The notes: generated from the letters alone by a model not told the origin. Numbered from the stretch's first letter, positions 15,154 through 22,877 are shown. The stretch is 64,000 bases of DNA from Feifania hominis (GCF_014384765.1 NZ_JACRSP010000003.1:344059-408058); one strand, 5' to 3'. Made by a program: numbers and translations.

Positions 15154-15532
15154 ACCGGGCAGAGGCCCCTCGATGATGAGCGCCGTCGGCTCGATTGCCG
15201 CCGGTGTGTTTGGCGTCTTTTGGACCATTGGCGCGGCGAGCATGGGCGCGCCCGGCTTCTTTGTGGGGTTCGGGGTGGTATTCATTCTGCTCGCCGTGGG
15301 GCAGGCGATCTACGCCTTTTACAACGCCACGGCAAAGAACCGCATGTCCGCCTTTGACATCACCGAGCACGGCGAGGAGCCCGACCCCCTCGACCCGAAT
15401 GCGCGCATGGGCGAGCGCCCGGCGGCCCGCGCGGACGCGGGTGCGCCAGAGCGGTTCTGCCCCTACTGCGGCGCGCCCACCGAGGGCGACTACGCCTACT
15501 GCCGCGCCTGCGGCAGAAAGCTGCCCGACTGA
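15140..15532 (+). CDS. Membrane protein with C-terminal zinc ribbon
   Basis: The 130-residue protein has two hydrophobic helices (about residues 15-35 and 40-62), a polar linker, and a C-terminal zinc ribbon with two Cys-x2-Cys knuckles (FCPYCGAPTEGDYAYCRACGRKLP). This membrane-plus-zinc-ribbon design is common in Clostridia, usually without known function. It starts inside the end of the EEP-repeat gene and is followed by the ROK kinase gene after 5 nt, suggesting one transcription unit. Confidence 0.65.
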   Translation: MKSIKPGRGPSMMSAVGSIAAGVFGVFWTIGAASMGAPGFFVGFGVVFILLAVGQAIYAFYNATAKNRMSAFDITEHGEEPDPLDPNARMGERPAARADAGAPERFCPYCGAPTEGDYAYCRACGRKLPD

Positions 15533-15537
15533 GCGCC

Positions 15538-16473
15538 ATGGAGTACCGCATCGGAATGGATCTCGGGGGCACCAACATCGCCGCGGGCCTTGTCGCCGGT
15601 GGCGAGCTGCTTGTGCGCCGCTCGGTGCCGACGCGCGCCGCCGAGGGGGAACATGCCGTCATCGCCCGCATGGTGTCCCTCGTGCGGGAGCTTTCGGCCG
15701 AGTGCGGCGCGGGACCGGGCGGCGTCGCCTCTCTCGGCGTGGGAACACCCGGCGCGGTGGAGCCGGACAGCGGGCGCGTTCTCTTCTGCAACAACCTCGG
15801 CTGGCGCGACGTGGCGCTGCGCGAGCGCCTGGGCGAGGCCACGGGACTGCCCGTCGCCGTGGGCAACGACGCCGACTGCGCCGCGCTCGGCGAGGCGCTC
15901 TTCGGCGGCGAGCGGCGCTCTGACATGGCGCTTTTGACCATCGGCACGGGCGTCGGCCTCGGCGTCGTGCGTGACGGCACACTTGTCACGGGTATGCGGG
16001 GCGCCGCCGGTGAATTTGGGCACACCACGCTCATCGCGGGCGGCGAGCTCTGCTCCTGCGGGCGGCGCGGGTGCCTTGAGCGCTACGCGGCGTTCCCGGC
16101 GCTCATCCGCGCGGCACAGCGGGCGGCGGACGGGGGAGACATTCCTCTCGCGAGACTGCGCGACGAGGGCTGCTTAAACGGCCGGGAGATCTTCGCGCTC
16201 GCAAGAGGCGGCAGCGAGAGGGCGGCCGCGCTTGTGTCCAGCTTCATCGGTCACATCGGCGACGGGGTGGTGAATCTCGTCAATCTGCTCGACCCGGGCT
16301 GTGTGGTCATCGGGGGCGGCATCGCGCCCGAGGGGGAGTATGTGCTCGCCCCCATCCGGGAAAAGCTCAGCCGCGAGGCCTATCTCGGGCAGCGGCTGCC
16401 GCCGGTCGTCATGGCAGCGCTCGGCGGTGATGCGGGGATACTCGGCGCGGCGGCGCTCACACCGCGGCAATAG
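15538..16473 (+). CDS. ROK-family sugar kinase (probable glucokinase)
   Basis: The 311-residue protein has the ROK layout. It opens with the ATP phosphate loop MDLGGTNIAAGLV. GNDADCAALGEALFGG contains the catalytic aspartate. GAAGEFGHTTLIAGGE is followed by the zinc site CSCGRRGCLERYA, which marks the ROK family. Closest by layout to Gram-positive glucokinase (GlcK), phosphorylating glucose with ATP in the cytosol, but ROK members also use N-acetylhexosamines or act as repressors. There is no DNA-binding domain here, so a kinase is most likely. A perfect terminator follows. Confidence 0.85.
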   Translation: MEYRIGMDLGGTNIAAGLVAGGELLVRRSVPTRAAEGEHAVIARMVSLVRELSAECGAGPGGVASLGVGTPGAVEPDSGRVLFCNNLGWRDVALRERLGEATGLPVAVGNDADCAALGEALFGGERRSDMALLTIGTGVGLGVVRDGTLVTGMRGAAGEFGHTTLIAGGELCSCGRRGCLERYAAFPALIRAAQRAADGGDIPLARLRDEGCLNGREIFALARGGSERAAALVSSFIGHIGDGVVNLVNLLDPGCVVIGGGIAPEGEYVLAPIREKLSREAYLGQRLPPVVMAALGGDAGILGAAALTPRQ

Positions 16474-16480
16474 AACAGAA

Positions 16481-16514
16481 CAGACCCGGCGCTGCGGCGC
16501 CGGGTCTGCTTTTA
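16481..16514 (+). terminator. Intrinsic terminator after the ROK kinase
   Basis: CAGACCCGGCGC (16481-16492), loop TGCG, GCGCCGGGTCTG (16497-16508), then CTTTT. It abuts the 3' end of the convergent regulator gene. Confidence 0.9.
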
Positions 16515-16727
16515 CCGGATGGGTCCACGGTTGTTGGTACGGCCGAGGATGTAATCGGTGGAGGTCTTATAGAAATCCGCAAGCCGGATCAGATGCTCAA
16601 CCGGGATGGTCTGGATTCCTCTCTCATAGCGGGAGTAGACCGTCTGCTGAATGCCGAGCACCCGGCCAACCTCCTCCTGGGTCAGATCCTGATCCTCGCG
16701 CAGATCGTGCAGCCGCTGAAAGTGCAT
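16512..16727 (-). CDS. Small XRE-family repressor
   Basis: The 71-residue protein contains one Cro/CI helix-turn-helix (LTQEEVGRVLGIQQTVYSRYERG) and a short tail (IRLADFYKTSTDYILGRTN). This is the common form of compact Clostridia regulators. I chose the ATG at 16727 because AGGGGAG lies 6 nt upstream; an ATG at 16733 abuts that site. A 31-bp perfect palindrome occupies the upstream region next to the ribosome site, so autoregulation is likely. It is convergent with the ROK kinase and downstream of mtaB on the same strand. Confidence 0.8.
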   Translation of the reverse strand: MHFQRLHDLREDQDLTQEEVGRVLGIQQTVYSRYERGIQTIPVEHLIRLADFYKTSTDYILGRTNNRGPIR

Positions 16728-16738
16728 GCTCATCTCCC

Positions 16739-16769
16739 CTAAAGTCAGAATAATTTATTCTGACTTTAG
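16739..16769. promoter_or_regulatory. 31-bp perfect palindrome upstream of the XRE gene
   Basis: CTAAAGTCAGAATAA (16739-16753), one central T, and its exact complement TTATTCTGACTTTAG (16755-16769). It overlaps the ribosome-site side of the XRE gene promoter region. It is a strong operator candidate for that regulator; in RNA it could also fold as a 15-bp hairpin. Confidence 0.7.
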
Positions 16770-16821
16770 CACAGCAGCTGGGGAAATATGCCGTGGCAGT
16801 ACCGATTGGTTCTAAGATGGC

Positions 16822-18138
16822 TTATTTTTCCGTTTTGTCGGCCAAGACTCCCTCGCACCAGTCGGCGCCGGCGCCGGTGAGAAGCACCGGCCGGAGCGTA
16901 CCGGCCAGAGGCTCGGACGACGCGGCGCGCACAGGCGTGTAATTGGGCGTGACCCCCTCGAAGACGCCGGGCGACACCTCGGTCTCAAAGAGCACGGGGA
17001 AGACCTCGCCGAGCTGAGCGGCGAAAAACGCCTGCCGGGCGCGCTCCATGCGCTCGATGACGAGGTGGGAGCGCAGCTCTTTCACACGGACGGGTATCTG
17101 GCCGGGCATGCGGTCGGCTGCGGTGCCGGGGCGGCGCGAGTAGGCGAAGACATGGACTTTCGCAAAGCCGATCTCATCGAGAAAGAGAAGCGTCTGTTCC
17201 AGTTCCGCGTCGGTCTCGCCGGGGAAGCCCACCATCAGATCGGTGGTGATCGCCGTGTGGGGAATGTGCCGGCGCAGCAGGCGCACCGCCTCGCGGTAGA
17301 GGGCGGTGTCGTATTTGCGGTTCATGCGCCGCAGCGTCTCGTCGCAGCCGGACTGCAGCGAGAGGTGAAACTGCGGGCAGATGTGGTGAAGATTCGCAAG
17401 GCGCGCGACAAAGGCGGGCGTGACGATGCGCGGCTCGAGCGAGCCGAGGCGCAGGCGCGCGGGCGAACCCATCTCGTCGAGGGCCGCGTCGCAGGCCTCG
17501 AGCAGATCGACAAGCGCGATCTCGCCCCCCTCGCCGTAGGAGGCGATCTCAATGCCGGTGAGCACGATTTCCAGAAAGCCGCGCCGGGCGAGGCCGCGCA
17601 GCTCCTCAACCGCCTCGTCGAGGGGCTTTGAGCAGATGCGCCCGCGCGCGTAGGGGATGATGCAGTAGGCACAGAAGTTGTCGCAGCCGTCCTGAATCTT
17701 GACGGCGGCTCGGGTGTGCTCAAAATGGGCCGTGGCGCGCAGGGGTTCAAAGCGGCTCTCGTGGGTGAGATCGCGCAGGCGCACGACGCGCCCCATGCTG
17801 CGCTGGGCCTCGGCGACGGCGTCGAGGATCTCGCTCTTTCGGCGGTTGCCGACCACCACGTCGACCTCGCGCATGGCCTCGAGCTCGGCGGGCGCAGTCT
17901 GGGGGTAGCAGCCGGTGGCCACCACGATGGCCGCGGGGTTGCGGCGCTTTGCCCGGCGCAGCGCCTGGCGCGACTTCTTGTCGCTGACGGCCGTGACCGA
18001 GCAGGTGTTGACCACGTAGACGTCGGCCGGTTCGTCAAAGTCGACGAGCTCGTAGCCGGCGGCCTTGAACTGTTCGCGGATGACCTGCGTCTCCACCTGA
18101 TTTACTTTGCAGCCGAGCGTGAGAAAGGCGGCTCTCAT
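16822..18138 (-). CDS. mtaB: tRNA methylthiotransferase MtaB
   Basis: The 438-residue radical-SAM enzyme converts t6A to ms2t6A at position 37 of tRNAs reading ANN codons. The N-terminal UPF0004 domain has TLGCKVNQVETQ, VVNTCSVT and TGCYPQ cysteines for the auxiliary cluster. The radical-SAM site is CDNFCAYC (about residues 148-155), and LSLQSGCDETLRRMNR is typical of the MtaB branch rather than MiaB. A short TRAM-like C-terminal domain ends the protein. The start at 18138 is set by homology. Its promoter (TTGTAC, 17 nt, TATACT) lies at 18201-18173. Confidence 0.93.
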   Translation of the reverse strand: MRAAFLTLGCKVNQVETQVIREQFKAAGYELVDFDEPADVYVVNTCSVTAVSDKKSRQALRRAKRRNPAAIVVATGCYPQTAPAELEAMREVDVVVGNRRKSEILDAVAEAQRSMGRVVRLRDLTHESRFEPLRATAHFEHTRAAVKIQDGCDNFCAYCIIPYARGRICSKPLDEAVEELRGLARRGFLEIVLTGIEIASYGEGGEIALVDLLEACDAALDEMGSPARLRLGSLEPRIVTPAFVARLANLHHICPQFHLSLQSGCDETLRRMNRKYDTALYREAVRLLRRHIPHTAITTDLMVGFPGETDAELEQTLLFLDEIGFAKVHVFAYSRRPGTAADRMPGQIPVRVKELRSHLVIERMERARQAFFAAQLGEVFPVLFETEVSPGVFEGVTPNYTPVRAASSEPLAGTLRPVLLTGAGADWCEGVLADKTEK

Positions 18139-18172
18139 TCGGCGGTTCCCCCTTTTGTCTGCATTCCTGCCC

Positions 18173-18201
18173 AGTATAGCGAATTTCAAAAAAAAGTACA
18201 A
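18173..18201 (-). promoter_or_regulatory. Sigma-A promoter of mtaB
   Basis: Minus strand: TTGTAC (18201-18196), 17 nt, TATACT (18178-18173), about 35 nt upstream of the mtaB start. Confidence 0.7.
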
Positions 18202-18208
18202 GAGCCGC

Positions 18209-18237
18209 TTGTAAACCGCCGCCCGGTTTGCTATCAT
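18209..18237 (+). promoter_or_regulatory. Sigma-A promoter of the HPr-like gene
   Basis: TTGTAA (18209-18214), 17 nt, TATCAT (18232-18237). It is divergent from the mtaB promoter with only 7 bp between the two -35 elements, so the two promoters could share control. Confidence 0.7.
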
Positions 18238-18279
18238 GGAAAGTGTAGAAAAGTGAGATAAGATGCGGAGGAAATGGAT

Positions 18280-18510
18280 ATGAAGAGTGTGACCATCAAA
18301 CTGAACTCGATCAACGATGTCAAGCAGTTTGTCAACATCGTCAGCAAGTACGACTTCGATGTGGATCTGGTCTCGGGCCGCTACATCATCGACGCGAAAT
18401 CCATCATGGGCATTTTCAGCCTGGATCTGGCAAACCCCATTGAGCTCGAGGCGAGAGGCAATGAGGTCGATCCTCTCATTGACGAGCTCGAGCCCTTTCT
18501 TGTAAAATAG
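18280..18510 (+). CDS. HPr-fold protein lacking the phosphoryl histidine
   Basis: The 76-residue protein aligns along its length with HPr/Crh. FVNIVSKYDFDVDL matches helix 1 to strand 2, and AKSIMGIFSLDL matches the region around regulatory Ser46 (here Ser41). The GIHARP active-site segment is replaced by LNSINDVK, and the protein contains no histidine at all. So it cannot take part in PTS phosphotransfer, but it could still be a target of HPr kinase at Ser41. This pattern recalls Crh, which keeps only the serine. I preferred the ATG at 18280, 8 nt after GGAGG, over the one at 18274. Confidence 0.8.
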   Translation: MKSVTIKLNSINDVKQFVNIVSKYDFDVDLVSGRYIIDAKSIMGIFSLDLANPIELEARGNEVDPLIDELEPFLVK

Positions 18511-18592
18511 ACTCAGACAGGCAATCGGCCGGGAGAGCATTCCCCTTACCCTTTGCCTCTTTTTTTGCCAAATTTCCATTACGGAGGATGTC

Positions 18593-20374
18593 GTGGACGC
18601 TTTTGTAACGTATCTGCCGGTTCTGGCGGGAATAGCGCTTTTTCTCTATGGCATGAAGATCATGAGCGGCTCGCTCGAGAAACTCGCGGGCGCCAAGCTC
18701 GAGAAGACCCTTGAAAAAATGACGAAGAACCGCCTCAAGGGCGTGGCGCTCGGCGCCGCGGTCACGGCGGTTATTCAGAGTTCGTCGGCGACGACGGTCA
18801 TGATCGTCGGCTTTGTCAACGCCGGCATCATGAAGCTCACCCAGGCCATTCCGGCCATCATGGGCGCCAACATCGGCACGACCGTCACCGCGCAGATTCT
18901 GCGCCTGGGCGACGTCAGCGGCGTCGGCTTTCTGCTGACGCTCATCAAGCCCAACAACCTCGCCCCGATTCTCCTGATCATCGGCACGATGATGGTGGTG
19001 TTCGGCAGCGGCAAAAAGACCAAGGACATCGGCAGCCTCATCGCGGGGCTCGGCATGCTCTTCTTCGGCATGTCCACCATGGAACAGACCTTGACGCCGC
19101 TTCGCGATCTGCCCCAGTTTCAGCAGGCCATGGCCGCGGTGTCGAATCCGCTGCTCGGCGTGGCGCTCGGCGCCGTGCTGACGGCGGTGCTGCAGAGCTC
19201 CTCGGCCTCCATCGGCATTTTGCAGGCCCTCTCGGCGACGGGCGCCATCACCTTTGCGACGGCCGCGCCCATCATCCTCGGCACCAACATCGGCACCTGC
19301 ATTCCGGTCATCATGGCGAGCATCGGCGCCAACAAGAACGCAAAGCGCGCCGCGACCGTACACCTCTACTTCAATGTGATCGGCTCGATCATCTTCCTGA
19401 TCGGCATCTACGCCATCCAGTACACGGTGGGCTTCTCGTTCTGGGGCGACGCCATGACCAGAGGCTCCATCGCCGACTTCCACATTCTGTTCAACGTGGT
19501 CAACACCATCATTCTGCTGCCCTTTACCAATCAGCTTGCCAAGCTCGCCAAGAGAACGGTGCGCGACAAAAAGGGCGAGCGCTCGCGCGAGGACGAAAAT
19601 CTGCTTGAGGACCGCTTTCTCGCAACGCCGGGGCTTGCGCTCGAGCAGTGCCGCAAGGTCATTGTGGATATGGGGGAGACCGCCTTTGCGAATTTCTACC
19701 GCTCGTGCAACCTGGTTCAGAAGTTTGACAACAAGGAGTTCAAGCACTTAAACGACGAGGAGAATTTTCTCGACAAGTCCGAATCGCTGCTCGGCAACTA
19801 CCTTGTGCGCATCACCTCCGGCAATCTCAACGACCACGACAGCAAGACGGCGAGCGAGTACCTGCACGCCATCGGCGACTTTGAGCGCATCGGCGACTAC
19901 AGCGTCAACATCGCCGAGGTGGGCGAGTACAACCACGAGAACGGCATCACCCTCTCGGAGTCGGCACAGAGAGAGCTTGAGACCATCAACAACGCTGTGC
20001 GCGAGATTCTCTCGATGACCGTCATGGCCTTTGAGAACAACGACGCGGCGCTCGCCGCGCAGGTCGAACCTCTCGAGGAGGTCATCGACGTGATGAAAGA
20101 GACGCTCAAGAACAAGCACGTCGAACGGCTTCAGGCCGGCATCTGCAACGTGCAGTCGGGCATCTCGTTCATCGAGGTGCTGACCAATCTCGAGCGCATC
20201 TCGGACCACTGCTCCAACATCGCGGTCAACGTCATCAAAATGGTGGAGCGCTCGACCAAATTCGACCCCCATGAGCATCTGCGCAAGGTGCACGAGGGCG
20301 TCAGCGGCGAGTACAAGGAAAAATTCGACGAGTACACCGAGAAGTATCTCATCCCACTTGAAAAAATCCATTGA
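18593..20374 (+). CDS. Na+/phosphate cotransporter with PhoU-like tail
   Basis: The 593-residue membrane protein belongs to the NptA/PNaS (SLC34-like) family. Two repeats each carry the QSSSATTVMIVGFV/QSSSASIGILQAL signature near residues 62 and 202, and GANIGTT/GTNIGTC motifs. Residues about 1-310 hold eight or more membrane helices. After about residue 330 comes a cytoplasmic PhoU-type helical region (two halves, ending about 560). It probably imports or exports phosphate with sodium. GTG start with GGAGG 5 nt upstream. Monocistronic, with a perfect terminator. Confidence 0.9.
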   Translation: MDAFVTYLPVLAGIALFLYGMKIMSGSLEKLAGAKLEKTLEKMTKNRLKGVALGAAVTAVIQSSSATTVMIVGFVNAGIMKLTQAIPAIMGANIGTTVTAQILRLGDVSGVGFLLTLIKPNNLAPILLIIGTMMVVFGSGKKTKDIGSLIAGLGMLFFGMSTMEQTLTPLRDLPQFQQAMAAVSNPLLGVALGAVLTAVLQSSSASIGILQALSATGAITFATAAPIILGTNIGTCIPVIMASIGANKNAKRAATVHLYFNVIGSIIFLIGIYAIQYTVGFSFWGDAMTRGSIADFHILFNVVNTIILLPFTNQLAKLAKRTVRDKKGERSREDENLLEDRFLATPGLALEQCRKVIVDMGETAFANFYRSCNLVQKFDNKEFKHLNDEENFLDKSESLLGNYLVRITSGNLNDHDSKTASEYLHAIGDFERIGDYSVNIAEVGEYNHENGITLSESAQRELETINNAVREILSMTVMAFENNDAALAAQVEPLEEVIDVMKETLKNKHVERLQAGICNVQSGISFIEVLTNLERISDHCSNIAVNVIKMVERSTKFDPHEHLRKVHEGVSGEYKEKFDEYTEKYLIPLEKIH

Positions 20375-20380
20375 CAGTTC

Positions 20381-20410
20381 GGCGGCCGGTCAACCGGCCG
20401 CCTTTTCTTT
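20381..20410 (+). terminator. Intrinsic terminator after the Na/Pi transporter
   Basis: GGCGGCCGG, loop TCAA, CCGGCCGCC (20381-20402), followed by TTTTCTTTT. Confidence 0.9.
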
Positions 20411-20654
20411 TGCCCGTACTAAAAAGGCGCCGCGCGGCATATATATTGGCATGGATGTGAGCACGCACGGCACGCTTCGCACGCCCGAGGAGGGAGTGCC
20501 GAAGACGGGGCGCCGCGGCTGCGAACACCCGTGGACCCAGCCGGACTTTCGCCCGCAGGGGGAAGCTGAGACGGCCGGGATCGGGCATGCCGGCCGCGCT
20601 GCGGCCGGCGGTCACAGTATCCGCCGGTGCGGGCGGGGAAAAGGTGGGTTACAG
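20411..20654 (+). promoter_or_regulatory. Long GC-rich leader region before the carboxypeptidase gene
   Basis: The 244 nt between the upstream terminator and the carboxypeptidase start has strong folding potential. CCGGCCGC (about 20589-20596) pairs with GCGGCCGG across GCT just before the gene. GGACCCAG and CCGGACTTTCGCCCG blocks lie upstream. I checked lysine, cobalamin, glycine and c-di-AMP riboswitch signatures; a GTGCCGAAG and a GGACCCAGC piece recall parts of some, but none fits as a whole. No clear sigma-A promoter is visible either. Confidence 0.35.
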
Positions 20655-21896
20655 ATGCGCGGGAAAAGAGAAATTTGCGTGCTGCTTGCGGCGGCCCTGC
20701 TGCTGTTTGCGGGAATGCCGGCGGCGGCGACGCTCGACAGCGAGCTGATTGAGACCATTGACGTGGTCGACGAGGCGGAGATCTATGAGCAGGGCGAGCC
20801 GACGGGCGCCGTCGACGTGACGCCCCTGTTTGAGGTGACGAGCCCCTCGGCCATCCTCATGGAGCAGTCGACGGGCCGGGTGCTCTACGAGAAGAACCCC
20901 GACGAGCCGCTGCCCCCGGCGAGCGTGACCAAGGTCATGAGTCTGCTTCTGGTGATGGAGGCGCTCGACAGCGGTGCGATTTCGCTCGAGGACCCGGTCA
21001 CCTGCAGCGAGGTCGCGGCGGGGATGGGCGGCTCACAGATCTACCTCGAGCCGGGCGAGGTGATGACGGTTGACGAGCTCTTGAAAGCCGCGGTGGTTGC
21101 AAGCGCCAACGACGCGACGGCGGCGCTCGCCGAACACGTCGCGGGCAGTGTGGACACCTTTGTCGCGAAGATGAACGCCCGCGCCGCCGAGCTCGGCATG
21201 ACGAACACCGTCTTCAAAAACACAACCGGGCTTCCGACCGAGGGCCATTTGACGACGGCGCGCGACATCGCCATTATGTCGCGCGAGCTGATGAAGCACG
21301 AGAAGATCAAGGACTACACCCTCATCTGGATGGACACGGTGCGAAACGGCGAATTCGGGCTTGCGAACACCAACAAGCTCGTCAAGACCTACCAGGGCAT
21401 CACGGGGCTCAAGACCGGCTCGACGAGCGAGGCGAAGTTCTGCCTGTCGGCGACGGCCGAGCGCGACGGCATGGGCCTTGTCGCGGTGGTGCTCGCCGCC
21501 CCGAGCGGCAAGGAGCGCTTTGCCGACGCGACAAAAATTCTCGACTACGGCTTTGCCACCTATGAGAAGCGCGTCTACGAGGCCGGGGCAATCGACCCGA
21601 TGAAAGTGCTGCGCGGCACCCAGCCGAGCGTGGCGCTCGCGGTGAAGAATCCCCAGGTCGAGGTTGTGGTACCCAAGGGCTCAAACCAGAAGATCTCGAC
21701 GAAGGTAGAGGTATGCGAGGATCTCCAAGCGCCGGTCGACAAGGGCCAGAAAGTCGGCCAGATCAGCTTTTACCTCGACGGCGAGCTGCTCGCGACAAGC
21801 GACGTGGTCTGTCAGAACGATGTGCCGGCTCTGACGTTTGCGGCCCTCGTGCTCAAGGGGATCTCGCAGCTGTTCGGCATCTGTGAGCCGGTCTGA
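20655..21896 (+). CDS. D-alanyl-D-alanine carboxypeptidase (PBP5/DacF family)
   Basis: The 413-residue secreted penicillin-binding protein has an N-terminal signal (residues 1-25, Ala-rich, likely cut near AAA-T). The three S11 peptidase motifs are in order: SVTK (90-93), SAN (150-152) and KTG (253-255). A beta-rich PBP5 C-terminal domain and a hydrophobic helix near the end (about 390-410) follow, which would hold it on the membrane. It trims the terminal D-Ala of peptidoglycan stem peptides. I chose the ATG at 20655 because it starts a signal peptide; the open frame upstream crosses the previous terminator. Vegetative or sporulation use cannot be told. Confidence 0.9.
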   Translation: MRGKREICVLLAAALLLFAGMPAAATLDSELIETIDVVDEAEIYEQGEPTGAVDVTPLFEVTSPSAILMEQSTGRVLYEKNPDEPLPPASVTKVMSLLLVMEALDSGAISLEDPVTCSEVAAGMGGSQIYLEPGEVMTVDELLKAAVVASANDATAALAEHVAGSVDTFVAKMNARAAELGMTNTVFKNTTGLPTEGHLTTARDIAIMSRELMKHEKIKDYTLIWMDTVRNGEFGLANTNKLVKTYQGITGLKTGSTSEAKFCLSATAERDGMGLVAVVLAAPSGKERFADATKILDYGFATYEKRVYEAGAIDPMKVLRGTQPSVALAVKNPQVEVVVPKGSNQKISTKVEVCEDLQAPVDKGQKVGQISFYLDGELLATSDVVCQNDVPALTFAALVLKGISQLFGICEPV

Positions 21897-21908
21897 CCGG
21901 AAAGAAAA

Positions 21909-21938
21909 CAGGCGGCGGGAAACCGCCGCCTGCCTTTG
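21909..21938 (+). terminator. Intrinsic terminator after the carboxypeptidase
   Basis: CAGGCGGCGG (21909-21918), loop GAAA, CCGCCGCCTG (21923-21932), then CCTTTG. Confidence 0.85.
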
Positions 21939-22017
21939 TCGCTACAATGAGACAAGCCTGTTACAAATTCGCGCCGATTTCCGCCAGAAAATACTTGACG
22001 AATGAAAAATCGGCGCA

Positions 22018-22040
22018 TTTTGAACAAAAACTGTTCAAAA
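22018..22040. promoter_or_regulatory. Inverted repeat upstream of the P-loop gene promoter
   Basis: TTTTGAACA (22018-22026), spacer AAAAC, TGTTCAAAA (22032-22040): perfect 9-bp arms, 30 bp upstream of the -35 box. It resembles an SOS box only superficially, because the spacing between GAAC and GTTC is 7, not 4. It could be an activator or repressor site. Confidence 0.45.
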
Positions 22041-22069
22041 AAACTTTACAAAGTGCCGCCCGGGCTTTG

Positions 22070-22098
22070 TTGATATTGCCGGAAAAACCATGTATAAT
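22070..22098 (+). promoter_or_regulatory. Sigma-A promoter of the P-loop gene
   Basis: TTGATA (22070-22075), 17 nt, TATAAT (22093-22098). A leader of about 77 nt precedes the start at 22182. Confidence 0.8.
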
Positions 22099-22181
22099 AG
22101 ATGTAAACTTCAATAACTTGTATGAAATGGAAGTATCTCGTCTCTTTGAGATTCCAAACAAACAACAGGGAGGAACTTCAT

Positions 22182-22607
22182 ATGGTTAAAATCATCATTG
22201 GCAACAAGGGTTCCGGCAAGACAAAGATGCTGATCGATCTGGTGAACCAGTCTGCGGCCACGGCCAAGGGCCACGTCGCCTGCATCGAGAAGGGCGCGAA
22301 GCTGACCTACGACATTGTCAGCAGCGTCCGCCTGATTGATACAGATGAGTATGAAATCGCGAGCTTCGAGGAGCTGCACGGCTTCATCGCCGGCCTGATG
22401 GCGGCCGACTATGACCTGCATGACATCTTCCTCGATTCCACGCTGAAGATCGGCAACAAGGACTTTAAGGACTATGAGAAGCTCGAGAAGTTCATCGTTG
22501 CAATCGAGGCGCTCTCGAATAAGCATGAGGTCACTCTGACTGCGACGGTCTCGGCGGATATCAGCGATATCTCCGACCGGCTCAAAGAGATGGTTGTCAA
22601 CAAGTAG
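22182..22607 (+). CDS. Small P-loop nucleotide-binding protein, function unknown
   Basis: The 141-residue protein begins with a Walker A loop, MVKIIIGNKGSGKTKMLIDL. LHDIFLDSTL (about residues 85-95) could be the Walker B strand. The rest is alternating helix and strand, a minimal P-loop NTPase with no accessory domain. I do not recognise a characterised family. The start follows GGGAGGAACTTCAT. It has its own strong promoter, an upstream 9-bp inverted repeat and a terminator, so it is a single-gene unit that is probably well expressed. Confidence 0.75.
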   Translation: MVKIIIGNKGSGKTKMLIDLVNQSAATAKGHVACIEKGAKLTYDIVSSVRLIDTDEYEIASFEELHGFIAGLMAADYDLHDIFLDSTLKIGNKDFKDYEKLEKFIVAIEALSNKHEVTLTATVSADISDISDRLKEMVVNK

Positions 22608-22619
22608 AAATGAGACGCA

Positions 22620-22653
22620 CGCCCCCGCTGCTCTGACAGCGGGGGCGTTTTTT
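22620..22653 (+). terminator. Intrinsic terminator after the P-loop gene
   Basis: CGCCCCCGCTG (22620-22630), loop CTCTGA, CAGCGGGGGCG (22637-22647), then TTTTTT. Confidence 0.92.
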
Positions 22654-22877
22654 CGTGGGCCGGGCGCGCAAGGGCCGCTGCCGGTGAGAGCCGGCTGCGT
22701 GGAGCCGGAGAGCACCGGCAAACCGGTCGCGGGAGCCGGGCGGGTGGCCAGCGCCGCGGCCGAAGCGAACGGAAGGCGGGCTGGACGCCCAGCCGGACCC
22801 GCCGGCGCGTGACGTGTGCTGCTGCGCCGACGGAGGGCCGGCGGTGGGCCGGGCACGCTTCACCGGCGCGCGGTGTG
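22654..22877. other. Very GC-rich non-coding stretch with nested hairpins
   Basis: Between two gene ends, 224 bp are clearly richer in G and C than the genes around. GCCGGTG (about 22680) and CACCGGC (about 22713) enclose CCGGCT/AGCCGG, a nested cruciform-like fold. Several GCCGG/CCGGC blocks follow. No frame shows homology I recognise. It lies at the 3' end of the thiamine operon, which has no other visible terminator. Confidence 0.4.

Noticed and set aside
15538..16473. ROK-type transcriptional repressor
   Set aside because: There is no N-terminal helix-turn-helix; the kinase loop and zinc site are complete.
18274..18510. Active HPr of the PTS
   Set aside because: The protein has no histidine, so it cannot carry the PTS phosphoryl group.
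20271..20654. Long N-terminal extension of the carboxypeptidase
   Set aside because: The open frame crosses the end of the transporter gene and a perfect terminator, and the ATG at 20655 begins a normal signal peptide.
20411..20654. Lysine, cobalamin or c-di-AMP riboswitch
   Set aside because: Short pieces match but the order and pairing of conserved parts do not.
22018..22040. GAAC...GTTC inverted repeat as a LexA/SOS box
   Set aside because: The Firmicute SOS box has 4 nt between GAAC and GTTC; here there are 7, and no DNA-damage gene follows.
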